DNA of 64,000 nucleotides from Algoriphagus faecimaris (GTDB lineage Bacteria > Bacteroidota > Bacteroidia > Cytophagales > Cyclobacteriaceae), in contig NZ_FNAC01000011.1 of the NCBI RefSeq assembly GCF_900101705.1, forward strand, positions 1 to 64,000. The letters are read 5' to 3'. Below are positions 42,527 through 51,409 of the stretch, one piece after another; position 1 is the stretch's first letter, and every line of letters begins with the position of its first letter. The position numbers were made by a program, and so were the translations under genes. Below the pieces are notes generated by a model, which did not search any database, was not told where the DNA came from, and saw only the letters and a list, made by a program, of their open reading frames with translations.

Positions 42527-43894
42527 ATGAAAATAGTAAACCGACTTACCCTCGCATTATTTTGTGGCTTGAGCATTCATCAAGTCACTGCACAGGAAAG
42601 CAACCCTACGACGGGCCAGGTAATTGATAAAATTGTCGCCAAGGTGGACAATAAGATTTTACTGGAGTCTGATGTTCAGAAAACATTTATTGAAGCCATA
42701 GGGCAGTCACAACAAGGAATCACCCCTCCTACACGTTGTGAAGTGTTTGAAACGCTTTTGATAAACAAACTCATGGTGGCCAAGGCAGAGATCGACTCTG
42801 TGATCGTCACAGCGCCGGAAGTACAACTTCAAACAGAAAATCGATTCAATATGGTCATGCAGCAGTTTGGAGGAGATGAAAATATGCTTCTACAGACCTA
42901 CGGCAAGACAGCCGAACAACTCAAGAATGAGATGTACGACGCCATCGAAGAGCAGATGATCGTAGAACGGATGCGATCGAGAATTACGGAAGGGGTCACG
43001 GTTTCACCTGCAGAAGTTCGACAGTTCTTTCAAAGTATCCCTACGGATTCTCTCCCTCTCTTTTCGAAAGAGGTGACTGTTGGTCAAATCGTCAAGCGCC
43101 CGGAAGTCAATCGGGCAACCAAAGAAGCACTTTATGATCAACTTAAGCAGTTTAAAGAAGACATCTTAGCGGGGAAGGCGGAATTTGCTGATCTAGCCAA
43201 GAGATATTCAGAAGATCCGGGATCTGCTGCACAGGGTGGAGATTTAGGATTCTTTAGGAGAGGTGAGCTTGCACCAGAATACGAGGCAACTGCGCTTGGA
43301 CTTCGTCAGGGAGAAATCTCTGATCCAGTAGAGACTCAGTTTGGATTTCACATGATACAGCTTTTAGAAAATAGAAATGGCTCATTCAATACCCGGCATA
43401 TTCTCAGAATTCCCAAAGCTACAGAAGAAGATATTTTGAAAGCTGAACGCTATTTAGATAGTCTCAGAAGTGAAATTGAAGCAGGAACAATTGAATTTGC
43501 CAAAGCGGCCAAGGAGTTCTCCGATGACAGAAATACCTCCGACAATGGAGGATATTTCACTGATCCTGGATCGAATTCCAATCGTCTGACATTAAGGACA
43601 TTTGAAGATCCGGTGCTTTTCTTTATGATTGACAGTATGAAAGTAGGCTCTATGACGGAACCTATCCGCTTCGAAGATCCAAGAGAGGGTACAAAAATCA
43701 GAATTCTTTACTTTAAAGCTAGTTACCCGGCACACCGCGCCAACCTCAATGACGATTATGAAAAGATGAAGGCTGCCACACTCAGAAAGAAAGAAGATGA
43801 GATTCTAAGCACATGGTTTGTGACAGCTAAGGAAGATGTATTTATCGATATTGATCCTGCTTATGACCGTTGCAATGCATTAAAAGATCGCTGA
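42527..43894 (+). CDS. SurA-like peptidyl-prolyl isomerase
   Basis: A 455-residue periplasmic chaperone. The signal peptide is about 1-22 (ending VTAQE). The N-domain carries IVAKVDNKILLESDV and ETLLINKLM, as in SurA. The first parvulin domain is good (FADLAKRYSEDPGSAAQGGDLGFFRRGELAPEYEA, FGFHMIQLLE). The second (FNTRHILRIPKATEEDILKA ... DNGGYFTDPGSN) is degenerate at its end. It acts on nascent outer-membrane proteins. Its partner gene upstream and the BamA gene at the end of the window serve the same pathway. A terminator follows directly. Confidence 0.9.
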   Translation: MKIVNRLTLALFCGLSIHQVTAQESNPTTGQVIDKIVAKVDNKILLESDVQKTFIEAIGQSQQGITPPTRCEVFETLLINKLMVAKAEIDSVIVTAPEVQLQTENRFNMVMQQFGGDENMLLQTYGKTAEQLKNEMYDAIEEQMIVERMRSRITEGVTVSPAEVRQFFQSIPTDSLPLFSKEVTVGQIVKRPEVNRATKEALYDQLKQFKEDILAGKAEFADLAKRYSEDPGSAAQGGDLGFFRRGELAPEYEATALGLRQGEISDPVETQFGFHMIQLLENRNGSFNTRHILRIPKATEEDILKAERYLDSLRSEIEAGTIEFAKAAKEFSDDRNTSDNGGYFTDPGSNSNRLTLRTFEDPVLFFMIDSMKVGSMTEPIRFEDPREGTKIRILYFKASYPAHRANLNDDYEKMKAATLRKKEDEILSTWFVTAKEDVFIDIDPAYDRCNALKDR

Positions 43895-43904
43895 TCTAAT
43901 CTTC

Positions 43905-43947
43905 AAAAAACCTGTCTAGCAAACTATAGACAGGTTTTTTATTTTTT
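43905..43947. terminator. bidirectional terminator after the second SurA-like gene
   Basis: CCTGTCTA (43911-43918) pairs with TAGACAGG (43927-43934), flanked by A and T runs on both sides. It serves the plus-strand isomerase gene and the minus-strand coiled-coil gene that ends at 43939. Confidence 0.78.
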
Positions 43948-44274
43948 AAAAAGTGCCTTGAAAGCTAAGCCCAGTTGTTTTAAGCCTTCTTTAAAAAAGC
44001 CCTTTGATTCCTCTAGTTTTGGGTCAAAGGCTTTTTTCTTTTCTTTAAATTCTTCCTTCTTTTCCTCAAACTCTCTTTGAAGAAGTTCTTTACCTTTTCG
44101 TAATTCTTCCTCAAGGGTGGTTTTATTGGATCTAAGCTCCTCAATCTTCTGCTCTATGTCTTCTTTGACATCAGCGCCTGCCTCTGCACCTTTTTTGATC
44201 AACTCTTCGATTTTCTGCCCAATCTCCTGAAGGGTAGATTCGATATCTTGGATTCCTTTTTTTTCTTCTTTCAT
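43939..44274 (-). CDS. highly charged coiled-coil protein, uncharacterised
   Basis: A 111-residue protein made almost entirely of Glu, Lys and a few Ala/Leu (KEDIEQKIEELRSNKTTLEE, LLQREFEEKKEEFKEKKKAF), predicted to be one long helix or coiled coil. The C-terminus (FFKEGLKQLGLAFKALFKK) is amphipathic and basic and might touch membranes. No signal peptide, so probably cytoplasmic. I recognise no family. It is followed 61 bp upstream on the same strand by the ABC exporter gene, but separate transcription is likely. Possibly a stress or LEA-like protein; that is only a guess. Confidence 0.6.
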   Translation of the reverse strand: MKEEKKGIQDIESTLQEIGQKIEELIKKGAEAGADVKEDIEQKIEELRSNKTTLEEELRKGKELLQREFEEKKEEFKEKKKAFDPKLEESKGFFKEGLKQLGLAFKALFKK

Positions 44275-44335
44275 AAATTCAAAAATTATTCTAATTCAGG
44301 TAAGTTACTGATTTAAAGCGAAAAGTCTAGAAAAA

Positions 44336-46132
44336 TCAAATTTCAGAATCAACCGATTCCCCTGCTTGAGTTTGCTTTTCGTAGAGTTCTGCGTAGACAC
44401 CTTTTTGGGCGATCAGTAGATCGTGATTACCACTTTCGATGATCTTACCATCATCCAATACAATAATTTGATCGGCAAGCTTAGCAGAGGAAACTCGATG
44501 TGAAATAATGATAGAGGTTCGCTGCTGCATGATATTTTTCATAGCCGTGAGGATCACATTTTCTGTCTTGGTATCTACTGCTGAGAGACAATCATCCAAG
44601 ATCAGGATTTGAGGCTCTTTGGCAATAGCTCTTGCAATGGACACTCGCTGCTTTTGCCCACCAGATAAAGTGATGCCCCGCTCCCCTAGTACAGTTTCAA
44701 AACCTTTCGGAAAATCGATAATATTTTGATAAACATCAGCGTCTTTGGCAGCCTGCTCTATTCTCTCTTGATCACTGTAATCTAGCCCAAAAGCAATGTT
44801 ATTCCCAATGGAATCAGAAAACAGAAACACATCCTGAGGCACATATCCTATATTTTTTCGCAGATGAGCGATATCATAGGCTTGGATATTTTTGCCATCT
44901 ATCTCAATGTGACCTTCTGTAGGATCATACATTCTCATGAGTAAGTTTGCGATGGTAGATTTACCCGAGCCCGTGGTCCCAATGATACCAAGCGTTTGTC
45001 CTGCTTTGATTTCAAAACTTACTTGATCCAGCGCTTTTATTCCCGAATCAGGATAGGTAAAGCTAAGGTTACTTACTTTGATATCGCCATGAATCTCATC
45101 TTTGATATGATCAGAGCTCTTGATGTCGTTTTTCTCATCCAAAAATTCATTAATTCTAGTCTGAGAAGCTGCTGCCCGCTGTACGATACTGGTAATCCAG
45201 CCTAGAGATGTCACAGGCCAGGTAAGCATATTGACATAGAGGATAAATTCAGCAATAACCCCATAGCCGATTTCTCCATTGATGACTTGTAGGCCTCCAA
45301 TATAAACCGTAATAATCGTCGAAATACCCACCAAAGCCATAATCAAGGGGAAAAATAGGGCATTGACTTTGGTCAGACGAATAGACTTGTCCTTATAATC
45401 CTCGCTCGCCATAGCAAAATTTCTGACGCTATCATCCTCTCTGACAAAGGCCTTAAGCACCCGAATTCCGGAAAAGGCCTCCTGAACAAATGTGCTCAGG
45501 TTGGATAAACTCCGCTGGATTTTTTCTGATCGCTCATTGATCAGGTTATTGACAAAATAAATACTGATCGAAAGTATCGGTAGGGGAAGCAGGGAATAAA
45601 AGGTCAACTCAGGATTGACCATGACCATATAAGAAATGACTAATGGAAACAGAATGAGTAAATTCAATCCATACATGATCGCAGGGCCAAGGTACATCCT
45701 TACTCGGCTGACATCCTCTGTGATGCGAGCCATAAGATCTCCGGTACTATTTTTTCTGTAAAAGCTCAGCGAGAGATTTTGGTATTTATCGAAAATCTCA
45801 TTTTTCATATCGTACTCGATTTTACGAGACATGATGATAATCGTCTGCCGAATAAGGAAAAGAAAAAAACCACGAAGCAAAGCCATCGTCAAAATCAAGA
45901 CTCCGAAGACGAGTACAAATTTCAAGAAAATTTCTTGGGCACTTTCTCCTAATCCACCCAACTCCAGGGGTCTAAAAATAGAAAAACTTTCTACCACATA
46001 ATCTATGGCCAGACGAACCAATTGCGCAGGAATAATTACGAATATATTTGAGATTACGGTAAATAGTACTCCCAAAAGCAGTAAGCCCTTGTATTTGTAT
46101 AAATACTTATTGAGTCTCCAGAGTGGTTTCAC
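44336..46132 (-). CDS. ABC exporter, fused membrane and ATPase domains (MsbA/BmrA type)
   Basis: A 598-residue half-transporter with six membrane helices (about 18-330) and a nucleotide-binding domain (about 345-580). Walker A is GTTGSGKST, the Q loop is VPQDVFLFSD, the signature is LSGGQKQRVSIARA, Walker B is ILILDDCLSAVD and the H loop is IISHRVSS. It should work as a homodimer, exporting lipids or drugs. The substrate is unknown. No ATG is near: GTG at 46132 (chosen, giving MKPLWRLNKYLYKYKG) or TTG at 46135. A TATATTTG at 46249-46256 (minus) may be its -7 box, though about 115 bp upstream. Confidence 0.92.
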   Translation of the reverse strand: MKPLWRLNKYLYKYKGLLLLGVLFTVISNIFVIIPAQLVRLAIDYVVESFSIFRPLELGGLGESAQEIFLKFVLVFGVLILTMALLRGFFLFLIRQTIIIMSRKIEYDMKNEIFDKYQNLSLSFYRKNSTGDLMARITEDVSRVRMYLGPAIMYGLNLLILFPLVISYMVMVNPELTFYSLLPLPILSISIYFVNNLINERSEKIQRSLSNLSTFVQEAFSGIRVLKAFVREDDSVRNFAMASEDYKDKSIRLTKVNALFFPLIMALVGISTIITVYIGGLQVINGEIGYGVIAEFILYVNMLTWPVTSLGWITSIVQRAAASQTRINEFLDEKNDIKSSDHIKDEIHGDIKVSNLSFTYPDSGIKALDQVSFEIKAGQTLGIIGTTGSGKSTIANLLMRMYDPTEGHIEIDGKNIQAYDIAHLRKNIGYVPQDVFLFSDSIGNNIAFGLDYSDQERIEQAAKDADVYQNIIDFPKGFETVLGERGITLSGGQKQRVSIARAIAKEPQILILDDCLSAVDTKTENVILTAMKNIMQQRTSIIISHRVSSAKLADQIIVLDDGKIIESGNHDLLIAQKGVYAELYEKQTQAGESVDSEI

Positions 46133-46188
46133 CAAATAAAAACGTTAAAATCGAGGAATTAGAATGAGGAAACTGAATATATTCACCC

Positions 46189-46218
46189 TTTGAAGGCCAA
46201 TAAAAGTATTTAATTTTG
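46189..46218 (+). promoter_or_regulatory. promoter of the leucine dehydrogenase gene (TTTG ... TAATTTTG)
   Basis: TTTG (46189-46192), an 18-bp gap and TAATTTTG (46211-46218) match the Bacteroidota -33/-7 promoter in sequence and spacing. The start codon is at 46282, leaving a leader of about 58 nt. Confidence 0.6.
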
Positions 46219-46281
46219 TATCGGCCTGTTTCCTATTCAGGGACAACCCAAATATAACACATTCTAAAAAGCTAAGTTCAC

Positions 46282-47382
46282 ATGTTAGAAATTAAAGCTT
46301 CCGAAACCGTGAAAGAAGGATCCATCTTTGGACAAATCACCACCATGGATCACGAGCAGCTCGTGATTTGCCATGATCAGGCCACAGGCCTCAAAGCCCT
46401 CATCGGCATTCACAACACTACCCTAGGGCCGGCCTTAGGAGGCACAAGAATGTGGCCTTATGCCACAGAATCAGAAGCTATCACAGATGTCCTTCGCCTT
46501 TCTAGGGGGATGACCTTCAAAAATGCCTTGGCGGGATTAAATCTTGGCGGGGGAAAAGCAGTCATCATCGGAGACCCTCGACTGAAGAATGAAGCTTTCT
46601 TAAGAAGATTTGGGCGTTTTGTCCAAAGCCTCGGAGGACGCTATGTCACTGCCGAAGACGTCAACATGAAAACTTCTGACATGGAATACATCGCTATGGA
46701 GACTAGGCATGTGACAGGACTTCCGGAGATTAAAGGAGGAGCAGGTGATCCTTCTCCTGTGACAGCCTACGGAGTCTATGTGGGTATGAAAGCCGCGGCA
46801 AAAAAGGCCTTTGGTTCAGATTCCCTTGCAGGAAAAAGAATTGGTGTGCAGGGTGTCGGTCAAGTTGGAAAGTACTTAATCCACCACCTGATCAAAGAAG
46901 GAGCAGAAGTCTTGATTACAGACATTTTCGAAGATAAAGTAAAGCAGGTGGCGCTTGAGACAGGTGCTGTATCTATCGAGCCTTCGATGATCTACGATTT
47001 GGAAATGGACATTTATGCTCCTTGCGCTTTGGGGGCAACCATCAATGACGAGACCATTGACAGATTGAAATGTGCGGTGATCTCCGGTGGAGCCAATAAT
47101 CAATTACAGGACGAATCCAAGCATGGACAAATGCTTCTTGACAAGGGAATCATTTACGCACCGGATTTTCTGATCAATGCCGGCGGTGTGATCAATGTGG
47201 GAGCAGAATATTTAGGTGGGTACAATAGAGATATCGTAATGCAGCAAACAGAAAAAATCTACGATACCTGCTTAATTACCTTAGAAAAATCAGAAACAGA
47301 GAAAATACCTGCTCAGCAAGCCGCGATTGCAACTGCTAAAGAACGAATCGAAGCTATAGGAAAAGTAAAACTTCCTTTCTAA
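46282..47382 (+). CDS. leucine dehydrogenase (Glu/Leu/Phe/Val dehydrogenase family)
   Basis: A 366-residue NAD-dependent amino-acid dehydrogenase that deaminates branched-chain amino acids to 2-oxo acids. GGTRMWPY (53-60), Lys80 in RGMTFK and catalytic Lys92 in LGGGKAV are the substrate-site motifs. GVQGVGQVGKYL (about 193-204) binds NAD. NAGGVINVGAEY is typical of the leucine-type enzyme. It is probably monocistronic: a good promoter precedes it and a strong terminator follows. Confidence 0.92.
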   Translation: MLEIKASETVKEGSIFGQITTMDHEQLVICHDQATGLKALIGIHNTTLGPALGGTRMWPYATESEAITDVLRLSRGMTFKNALAGLNLGGGKAVIIGDPRLKNEAFLRRFGRFVQSLGGRYVTAEDVNMKTSDMEYIAMETRHVTGLPEIKGGAGDPSPVTAYGVYVGMKAAAKKAFGSDSLAGKRIGVQGVGQVGKYLIHHLIKEGAEVLITDIFEDKVKQVALETGAVSIEPSMIYDLEMDIYAPCALGATINDETIDRLKCAVISGGANNQLQDESKHGQMLLDKGIIYAPDFLINAGGVINVGAEYLGGYNRDIVMQQTEKIYDTCLITLEKSETEKIPAQQAAIATAKERIEAIGKVKLPF

Positions 47383-47400
47383 TTCTCTTATTTATTAATC

Positions 47401-47437
47401 AAAAAACCACCGGAACTCCTTTCGGTGGTTTTTTGTA
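47401..47437 (+). terminator. terminator of the leucine dehydrogenase gene
   Basis: AACCACCG (47405-47412) pairs with CGGTGGTT (47423-47430), then TTTTT. Confidence 0.8.
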
Positions 47438-47497
47438 TTTAATCGGCTGGGACAAGCCCATCCAAAATGCCTATATTTACAGCTCGTTTTACACATT

Positions 47498-48682
47498 ATG
47501 CTAAATAGAAGAATCCTCAGGGTCAAAGCTTTTCAAAACCTTTATGCCTATGAGCAGTGCAAGGGATCTAATTTCAACCTTGCCAAAGACTTTATAAGAG
47601 AGTCTTTTCTACCAGACTTGAATAGTATGGAGGTACAGGACAAAGCTGCCCTCAGCAGAGAAGCCGAAGCCGCGCTATACCTATTTGAAAAAAACCTGAC
47701 TTCCAAAGACCATCTTAAGGCTTCAGACGCAAGTCCTAAGGTGAAAAAAGCCGTTCTTGAAGCCATCAAAAAATACCATCTAGCCAACGAAAAAGACCAA
47801 TCGTTTTTACTCAAAAACATGGTAGCATCTGCCGAGCGGATTCCCCAGCTTTATTTGTTGGCTATAGAGCTCTTACAGGCCTTCTCCAAACATGTCGAAA
47901 AAGAGTCTGAGAAAAAGAGCCGTATAGCAAGTTCTAAGCCTGCCTTTTTTGCCAATGACCTCAATCTAGCTAAAAATAGTATTCTGCTTCGTCTACGTGA
48001 GTCGAATCAATATCGTGCAGCGGTAGCTCAGCAAAATGCAAATCTCGATGACCTAGAGTTGGAGATAAGAGAGTGGTTTAGAGACTATATCAAACCTTCG
48101 GAAGAATATCAAGCCTACATCGCTCTCACTGAGCCAAATGTAGAACAGGACTTTCAGGCAGTAGACGAATTGCTGAAGAAAATCATTTTTAAAAACGAGG
48201 TGATTTTGAACTACTTTGCAGAAAAAGACCTTAATTGGACAGAGAACAAGTCCATTGTAAGAAGCTTAGCTTCTAAAGTTTTGAAAAATGCCGCACACCC
48301 AGAAGATAATCCTGAGGGTGAATTGCCCGAAATCGCGATCAATTGGGAAGAAGACAAGGAGTTTTTTCAAAATATCTTTAACTTCACCATTGAAAATATG
48401 GAGGAGACCAAGGCTATGATAGCCCAAAAAACAAAAAATTGGGACATTGAGCGCTTGGCATTTACGGATAAAATCATCATTTCGATGGCCATTACGGAAA
48501 TGCAACGATTCCCAAGCATTCCAGTCAAGGTAAGTATCAACGAGTACATTGACATTTCCAAAACTTACAGCACTCCAAAAAGCAAGCAATTTGTAAACGG
48601 GCTGCTGGATGTCATGTCCAAAGAACTAACCGAAAATGGTAAAATCCGTAAAAGTGGACGAGGACTTTTGGACAATAAATAA
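47498..48682 (+). CDS. nusB: transcription antitermination factor NusB, long form
   Basis: A 394-residue NusB with an extended N-terminal part. The start NRRILRVKAFQNLYAYEQC is the NusB signature. The canonical C-terminal domain is about residues 270-385 (LAFTDKIIISMAITEMQRFPSIPVKVSINEYIDISKTYSTPKSKQFVNGLLD). The long middle is normal for Bacteroidota. It acts in rRNA antitermination with NusE. It is the first of a six-gene run that ends with coaE. Confidence 0.94.
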   Translation: MLNRRILRVKAFQNLYAYEQCKGSNFNLAKDFIRESFLPDLNSMEVQDKAALSREAEAALYLFEKNLTSKDHLKASDASPKVKKAVLEAIKKYHLANEKDQSFLLKNMVASAERIPQLYLLAIELLQAFSKHVEKESEKKSRIASSKPAFFANDLNLAKNSILLRLRESNQYRAAVAQQNANLDDLELEIREWFRDYIKPSEEYQAYIALTEPNVEQDFQAVDELLKKIIFKNEVILNYFAEKDLNWTENKSIVRSLASKVLKNAAHPEDNPEGELPEIAINWEEDKEFFQNIFNFTIENMEETKAMIAQKTKNWDIERLAFTDKIIISMAITEMQRFPSIPVKVSINEYIDISKTYSTPKSKQFVNGLLDVMSKELTENGKIRKSGRGLLDNK

Positions 48683-48689
48683 TAAAACT

Positions 48690-48992
48690 ATGAGCAAAAA
48701 CAGTAATTCACTCATCGCACTCGTCATCGGAGCCGGAATCGGTACCGTTTTAGGTGTACTTTTCGCCCCCGATAGTGGTAGCAATACCAGGGACCGCCTT
48801 TCTTTTAGACTTTCAAAATACAAAAAGGAGCTAGAAGAATTAATAGAGGAACTTGTAGAAGGTAAAGAGCTCCATCTTAATGAAGCTAAAACCGAAGGAA
48901 AGCGGGTCATCAGCGAAGCAAAAAATAAAGCAGAAAACCTGCTTAGTGATGTAAATAAATTAATCGACCAAATAAATCAAGAGAAAAACTAA
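48690..48992 (+). CDS. YtxH domain membrane protein
   Basis: A 100-residue protein with one N-terminal membrane helix (about 6-25, SLIALVIGAGIGTVLGVLFAP, glycine-rich, the YtxH feature) and a long charged helix (LSKYKKELEELIEELVEG and following). YtxH proteins are cell-envelope stress-related in Firmicutes; the role here is unknown. The ATG at 48690 lies after the nusB stop. An upstream in-frame start inside nusB would add residues that do not fit the family. It is followed by the DUF1573 gene with a 1-bp gap. Confidence 0.8.
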   Translation: MSKNSNSLIALVIGAGIGTVLGVLFAPDSGSNTRDRLSFRLSKYKKELEELIEELVEGKELHLNEAKTEGKRVISEAKNKAENLLSDVNKLIDQINQEKN

Positions 48993-48993
48993 T

Positions 48994-49533
48994 ATGAAAA
49001 CGAAATTCATGAGTTTAGCTGCTTTGGTCCTTGCCCTAGCTTTAGGCACTTCTTGTAGCCAAAAAAGTGAACAGGATGAGAAAATCAAAGCTTTAGAAGA
49101 CAAGATTGCACAGCTGGAAACGAAAGGCTCGTCAATCACTCCTGTAAATGCACAATCAACCCAAACTGCTGATCCAAGTAGCTTAGGTGCTTTCCAATTT
49201 CAAGAAATGGAGTATGACTTCGGTACTATCCGTGAAGGTGAAGTGATCGAGCGAGTTTTTAATTTCACCAACAATGGTGAGGCTCCTCTCGTCATTTCTA
49301 ACATCACTGCATCATGTGGCTGTACTAGCCCTGACTGGACCAAGGCCCCTGTCAATCCAGGAGAAGAAGGTTTTGTGAAAGTTGTATTCAACTCTACTGC
49401 CAAAACAGGAGCACAATCTCCGACGGTTACAATTCAAGCTAATACTAACCCTACCGTAACTCGACTTAGAATGAGAGGAACAGTAACTCCAAAAGTTGCT
49501 AGTTCAGGTGCGGTCGGACCAGTGAAACGATAA
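48994..49533 (+). CDS. DUF1573 lipoprotein
   Basis: A 179-residue protein. The signal peptide ends in the lipobox TSC (about residue 21). A Lys/Glu coiled segment follows, then the DUF1573 domain (about 65-165). It carries YDFGTIREGEVIERVFNFTNNGEAPLVI and the SCGCTSPDW core with PGEEGFVKVVFNS. These immunoglobulin-like domains are common in Bacteroidota envelope proteins, and their function is mostly unknown. It lies 1 bp after YtxH and 3 bp before yajC. Confidence 0.86.
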   Translation: MKTKFMSLAALVLALALGTSCSQKSEQDEKIKALEDKIAQLETKGSSITPVNAQSTQTADPSSLGAFQFQEMEYDFGTIREGEVIERVFNFTNNGEAPLVISNITASCGCTSPDWTKAPVNPGEEGFVKVVFNSTAKTGAQSPTVTIQANTNPTVTRLRMRGTVTPKVASSGAVGPVKR

Positions 49534-49536
49534 TAC

Positions 49537-49848
49537 ATGGTAGCAGTAGTTTTAGCCCAAGCCGCAGTAGGTGGTGGAGGCATTATGGGACAGGTATTTC
49601 TCTTTGGATCCATCATTTTGATCATGTATTTCTTCATGATCCGTCCACAGCAGAAAAAACAAAAAGAGACCAAAAAATTCATTGAGGAAATCAAAAAAGG
49701 TGATGATGTCGTAACTATTGGAGGCTTGCATGGAAAAGTAAGTGCTCTAGAAAATGACGCTGTCATCCTTGAATTGGACCGTGGATTTAAAGTCAAAGTA
49801 GAAAAGTCCGCTGTCTCAATGGATTTCTCTAAAAAGACAACTAAATAA
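49537..49848 (+). CDS. yajC: preprotein translocase subunit YajC
   Basis: A 103-residue membrane protein with one helix (MGQVFLFGSIILIMYFFMIRP, about 18-38) and the conserved MIRPQQKKQKE and GDDVVTIGGLHGKV segments. It assists SecDF in the Sec translocon. It is located 3 bp after the DUF1573 gene and 9 bp before the YbbR gene, in an apparent operon. Length is normal. Confidence 0.93.
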   Translation: MVAVVLAQAAVGGGGIMGQVFLFGSIILIMYFFMIRPQQKKQKETKKFIEEIKKGDDVVTIGGLHGKVSALENDAVILELDRGFKVKVEKSAVSMDFSKKTTK

Positions 49849-49857
49849 TATTGAATT

Positions 49858-50823
49858 TTGCCGGAAACTAAAAAATCCTCGAGTGGGATTTCTCCAAAAA
49901 AACTCTCTAATCTAAAAGTGGTAGTCCTCTGTGTAGCAGCGGCTACCACTTTTTGGATTTTAAACGCCCTCAATAAGGACGATTATACAACTATTGTCGA
50001 TTTCCCGATCGAGTTTAACTACGATCAGGAGAATTTTATGGCTATCAAGCCTTTGCCCGAATCCGTGCCCATAGAAATCAGCGGAAACGGGTGGGACTTG
50101 CTCCGTAAATACTTCAACATCAACAATACCGCCTTTACTATCGAACTGGATCGTCCCGACAATTCAAATCATCTACTTACTGCTGATTTGAAGCGAACTT
50201 TTTCTGAATTCATCTCTCCGACCCAATTGATTTCAATGGTGGATGATTCCATTCACTATTCCATAGAGCCTTTGATCACTGCTAAGTTGACACCCGTTCT
50301 AGATTCAGCCAGCTACACTTTAGCAAAGAATCGCCGATTGGTAGCCCCCCCCACTTTTGAGCCTTCAGAAATCTCATTGAGAGGGCCCAAATCTCTTGTT
50401 GAGCTTTTTGACGGTAACTTCCCCATCAAACTCGATGAGAACCGGCTAGATAACTCAATCAGCAAGATGGTAGAACTCTCTATTTCAAAAGAACTGGAAG
50501 AGTTTATGCAACTGGAAGAAAATGCTATTCAAGTCAATCTGGAATTAGTGGCCTTTCTGGAAGGAAATAAAAGACTCAAAATCAAAAAAATCAACTTCCC
50601 CAGAAATGTAAACTTAGAAGAAGAAGACCCTTTGATCATGATGTACTACCTCGTGGATGAACGAAAGACAGCAGACCTCAAAGACATGGAGTTTGAAGCA
50701 ATTCTTGATTATTCAAAAAGAAACAGACAAGACTCCACTATAGATATTAAAGTCAACCCTATTCCTCCATTTTTGGATCAGGTGAGAGTAGAACCCTCCA
50801 TTTTGAGACTTAAATATGAATAG
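49858..50823 (+). CDS. YbbR-like domain protein
   Basis: A 321-residue protein with an N-terminal membrane helix (about 20-40, VVVLCVAAATTFWILNAL) and periplasmic YbbR repeats (about 45-320; IPLEISGNGWDLL-type and EPSEISLRGPKSL segments). The start is TTG at 49858; no ATG lies before the membrane segment. In Firmicutes YbbR (CdaR) controls the diadenylate cyclase CdaA, but here no cdaA gene is adjacent. The gene overlaps the coaE start by 8 bp. Confidence 0.8.
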   Translation: MPETKKSSSGISPKKLSNLKVVVLCVAAATTFWILNALNKDDYTTIVDFPIEFNYDQENFMAIKPLPESVPIEISGNGWDLLRKYFNINNTAFTIELDRPDNSNHLLTADLKRTFSEFISPTQLISMVDDSIHYSIEPLITAKLTPVLDSASYTLAKNRRLVAPPTFEPSEISLRGPKSLVELFDGNFPIKLDENRLDNSISKMVELSISKELEEFMQLEENAIQVNLELVAFLEGNKRLKIKKINFPRNVNLEEEDPLIMMYYLVDERKTADLKDMEFEAILDYSKRNRQDSTIDIKVNPIPPFLDQVRVEPSILRLKYE

Positions 50824-51409
50824 CGCAAAAAGAATTGGATTGACGGGAGGCATTGGATCGGGTAAATCGACTGTTGCCAAAATTTTTGAAATCTTGGGTA
50901 TTCCTGTCTACTACGCTGACGATCGAGCAAAAAAACTCATGAACGAAAGCCTAGAAATCAGAGCAAAAATTCAAGAAAATTTCGGTGAAGAGACCTATGA
51001 TGAAAAGGGTCAACTCAATAGGGAATTTTTGGCCAAAACTATATTCTCCGACCCAGAAAAAGTCAAAATCATCAATAGTATTGTACATCCAGTCGTAGGG
51101 AAGGATTTTGAGGAGTGGGCAGACCAACAAAGCAGCCCTTATGTTTTGAAAGAAGCTGCCTTGATTTTTGAAAGTGAATCGCATGAAAAGTTAGATGCCG
51201 TAATCACTGTAAGCTCGCCGATCAAAATCAGGATTAACCGAATTCTCATGAGAGACCCTCATCGCAGTAGTGATCAGATTAATCAAATAATCGATCAACA
51301 GCTGCCAGATGAGATCAAAAATGAAAAAGCGGATTACGTAATTAAGAATAAGGACAACGTAATGCTAATTCCTCAGGTCCTCAGCCTCCATCAAAAGCTA
51401 AGCTCATAG
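50816..51409 (+). CDS. coaE: dephospho-CoA kinase
   Basis: A 197-residue P-loop kinase that makes coenzyme A from dephospho-CoA in the last step. P loop GGIGSGKS (11-18), YYADDRAKKLM (about 31-41), and the HPVVGKDFEEW and EAALIFES segments are typical. It overlaps the YbbR gene by 8 bp and the convergent NTF2-like gene by 6 bp. Length is normal. It ends the nusB-coaE run. Confidence 0.95.
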   Translation: MNSAKRIGLTGGIGSGKSTVAKIFEILGIPVYYADDRAKKLMNESLEIRAKIQENFGEETYDEKGQLNREFLAKTIFSDPEKVKIINSIVHPVVGKDFEEWADQQSSPYVLKEAALIFESESHEKLDAVITVSSPIKIRINRILMRDPHRSSDQINQIIDQQLPDEIKNEKADYVIKNKDNVMLIPQVLSLHQKLSS

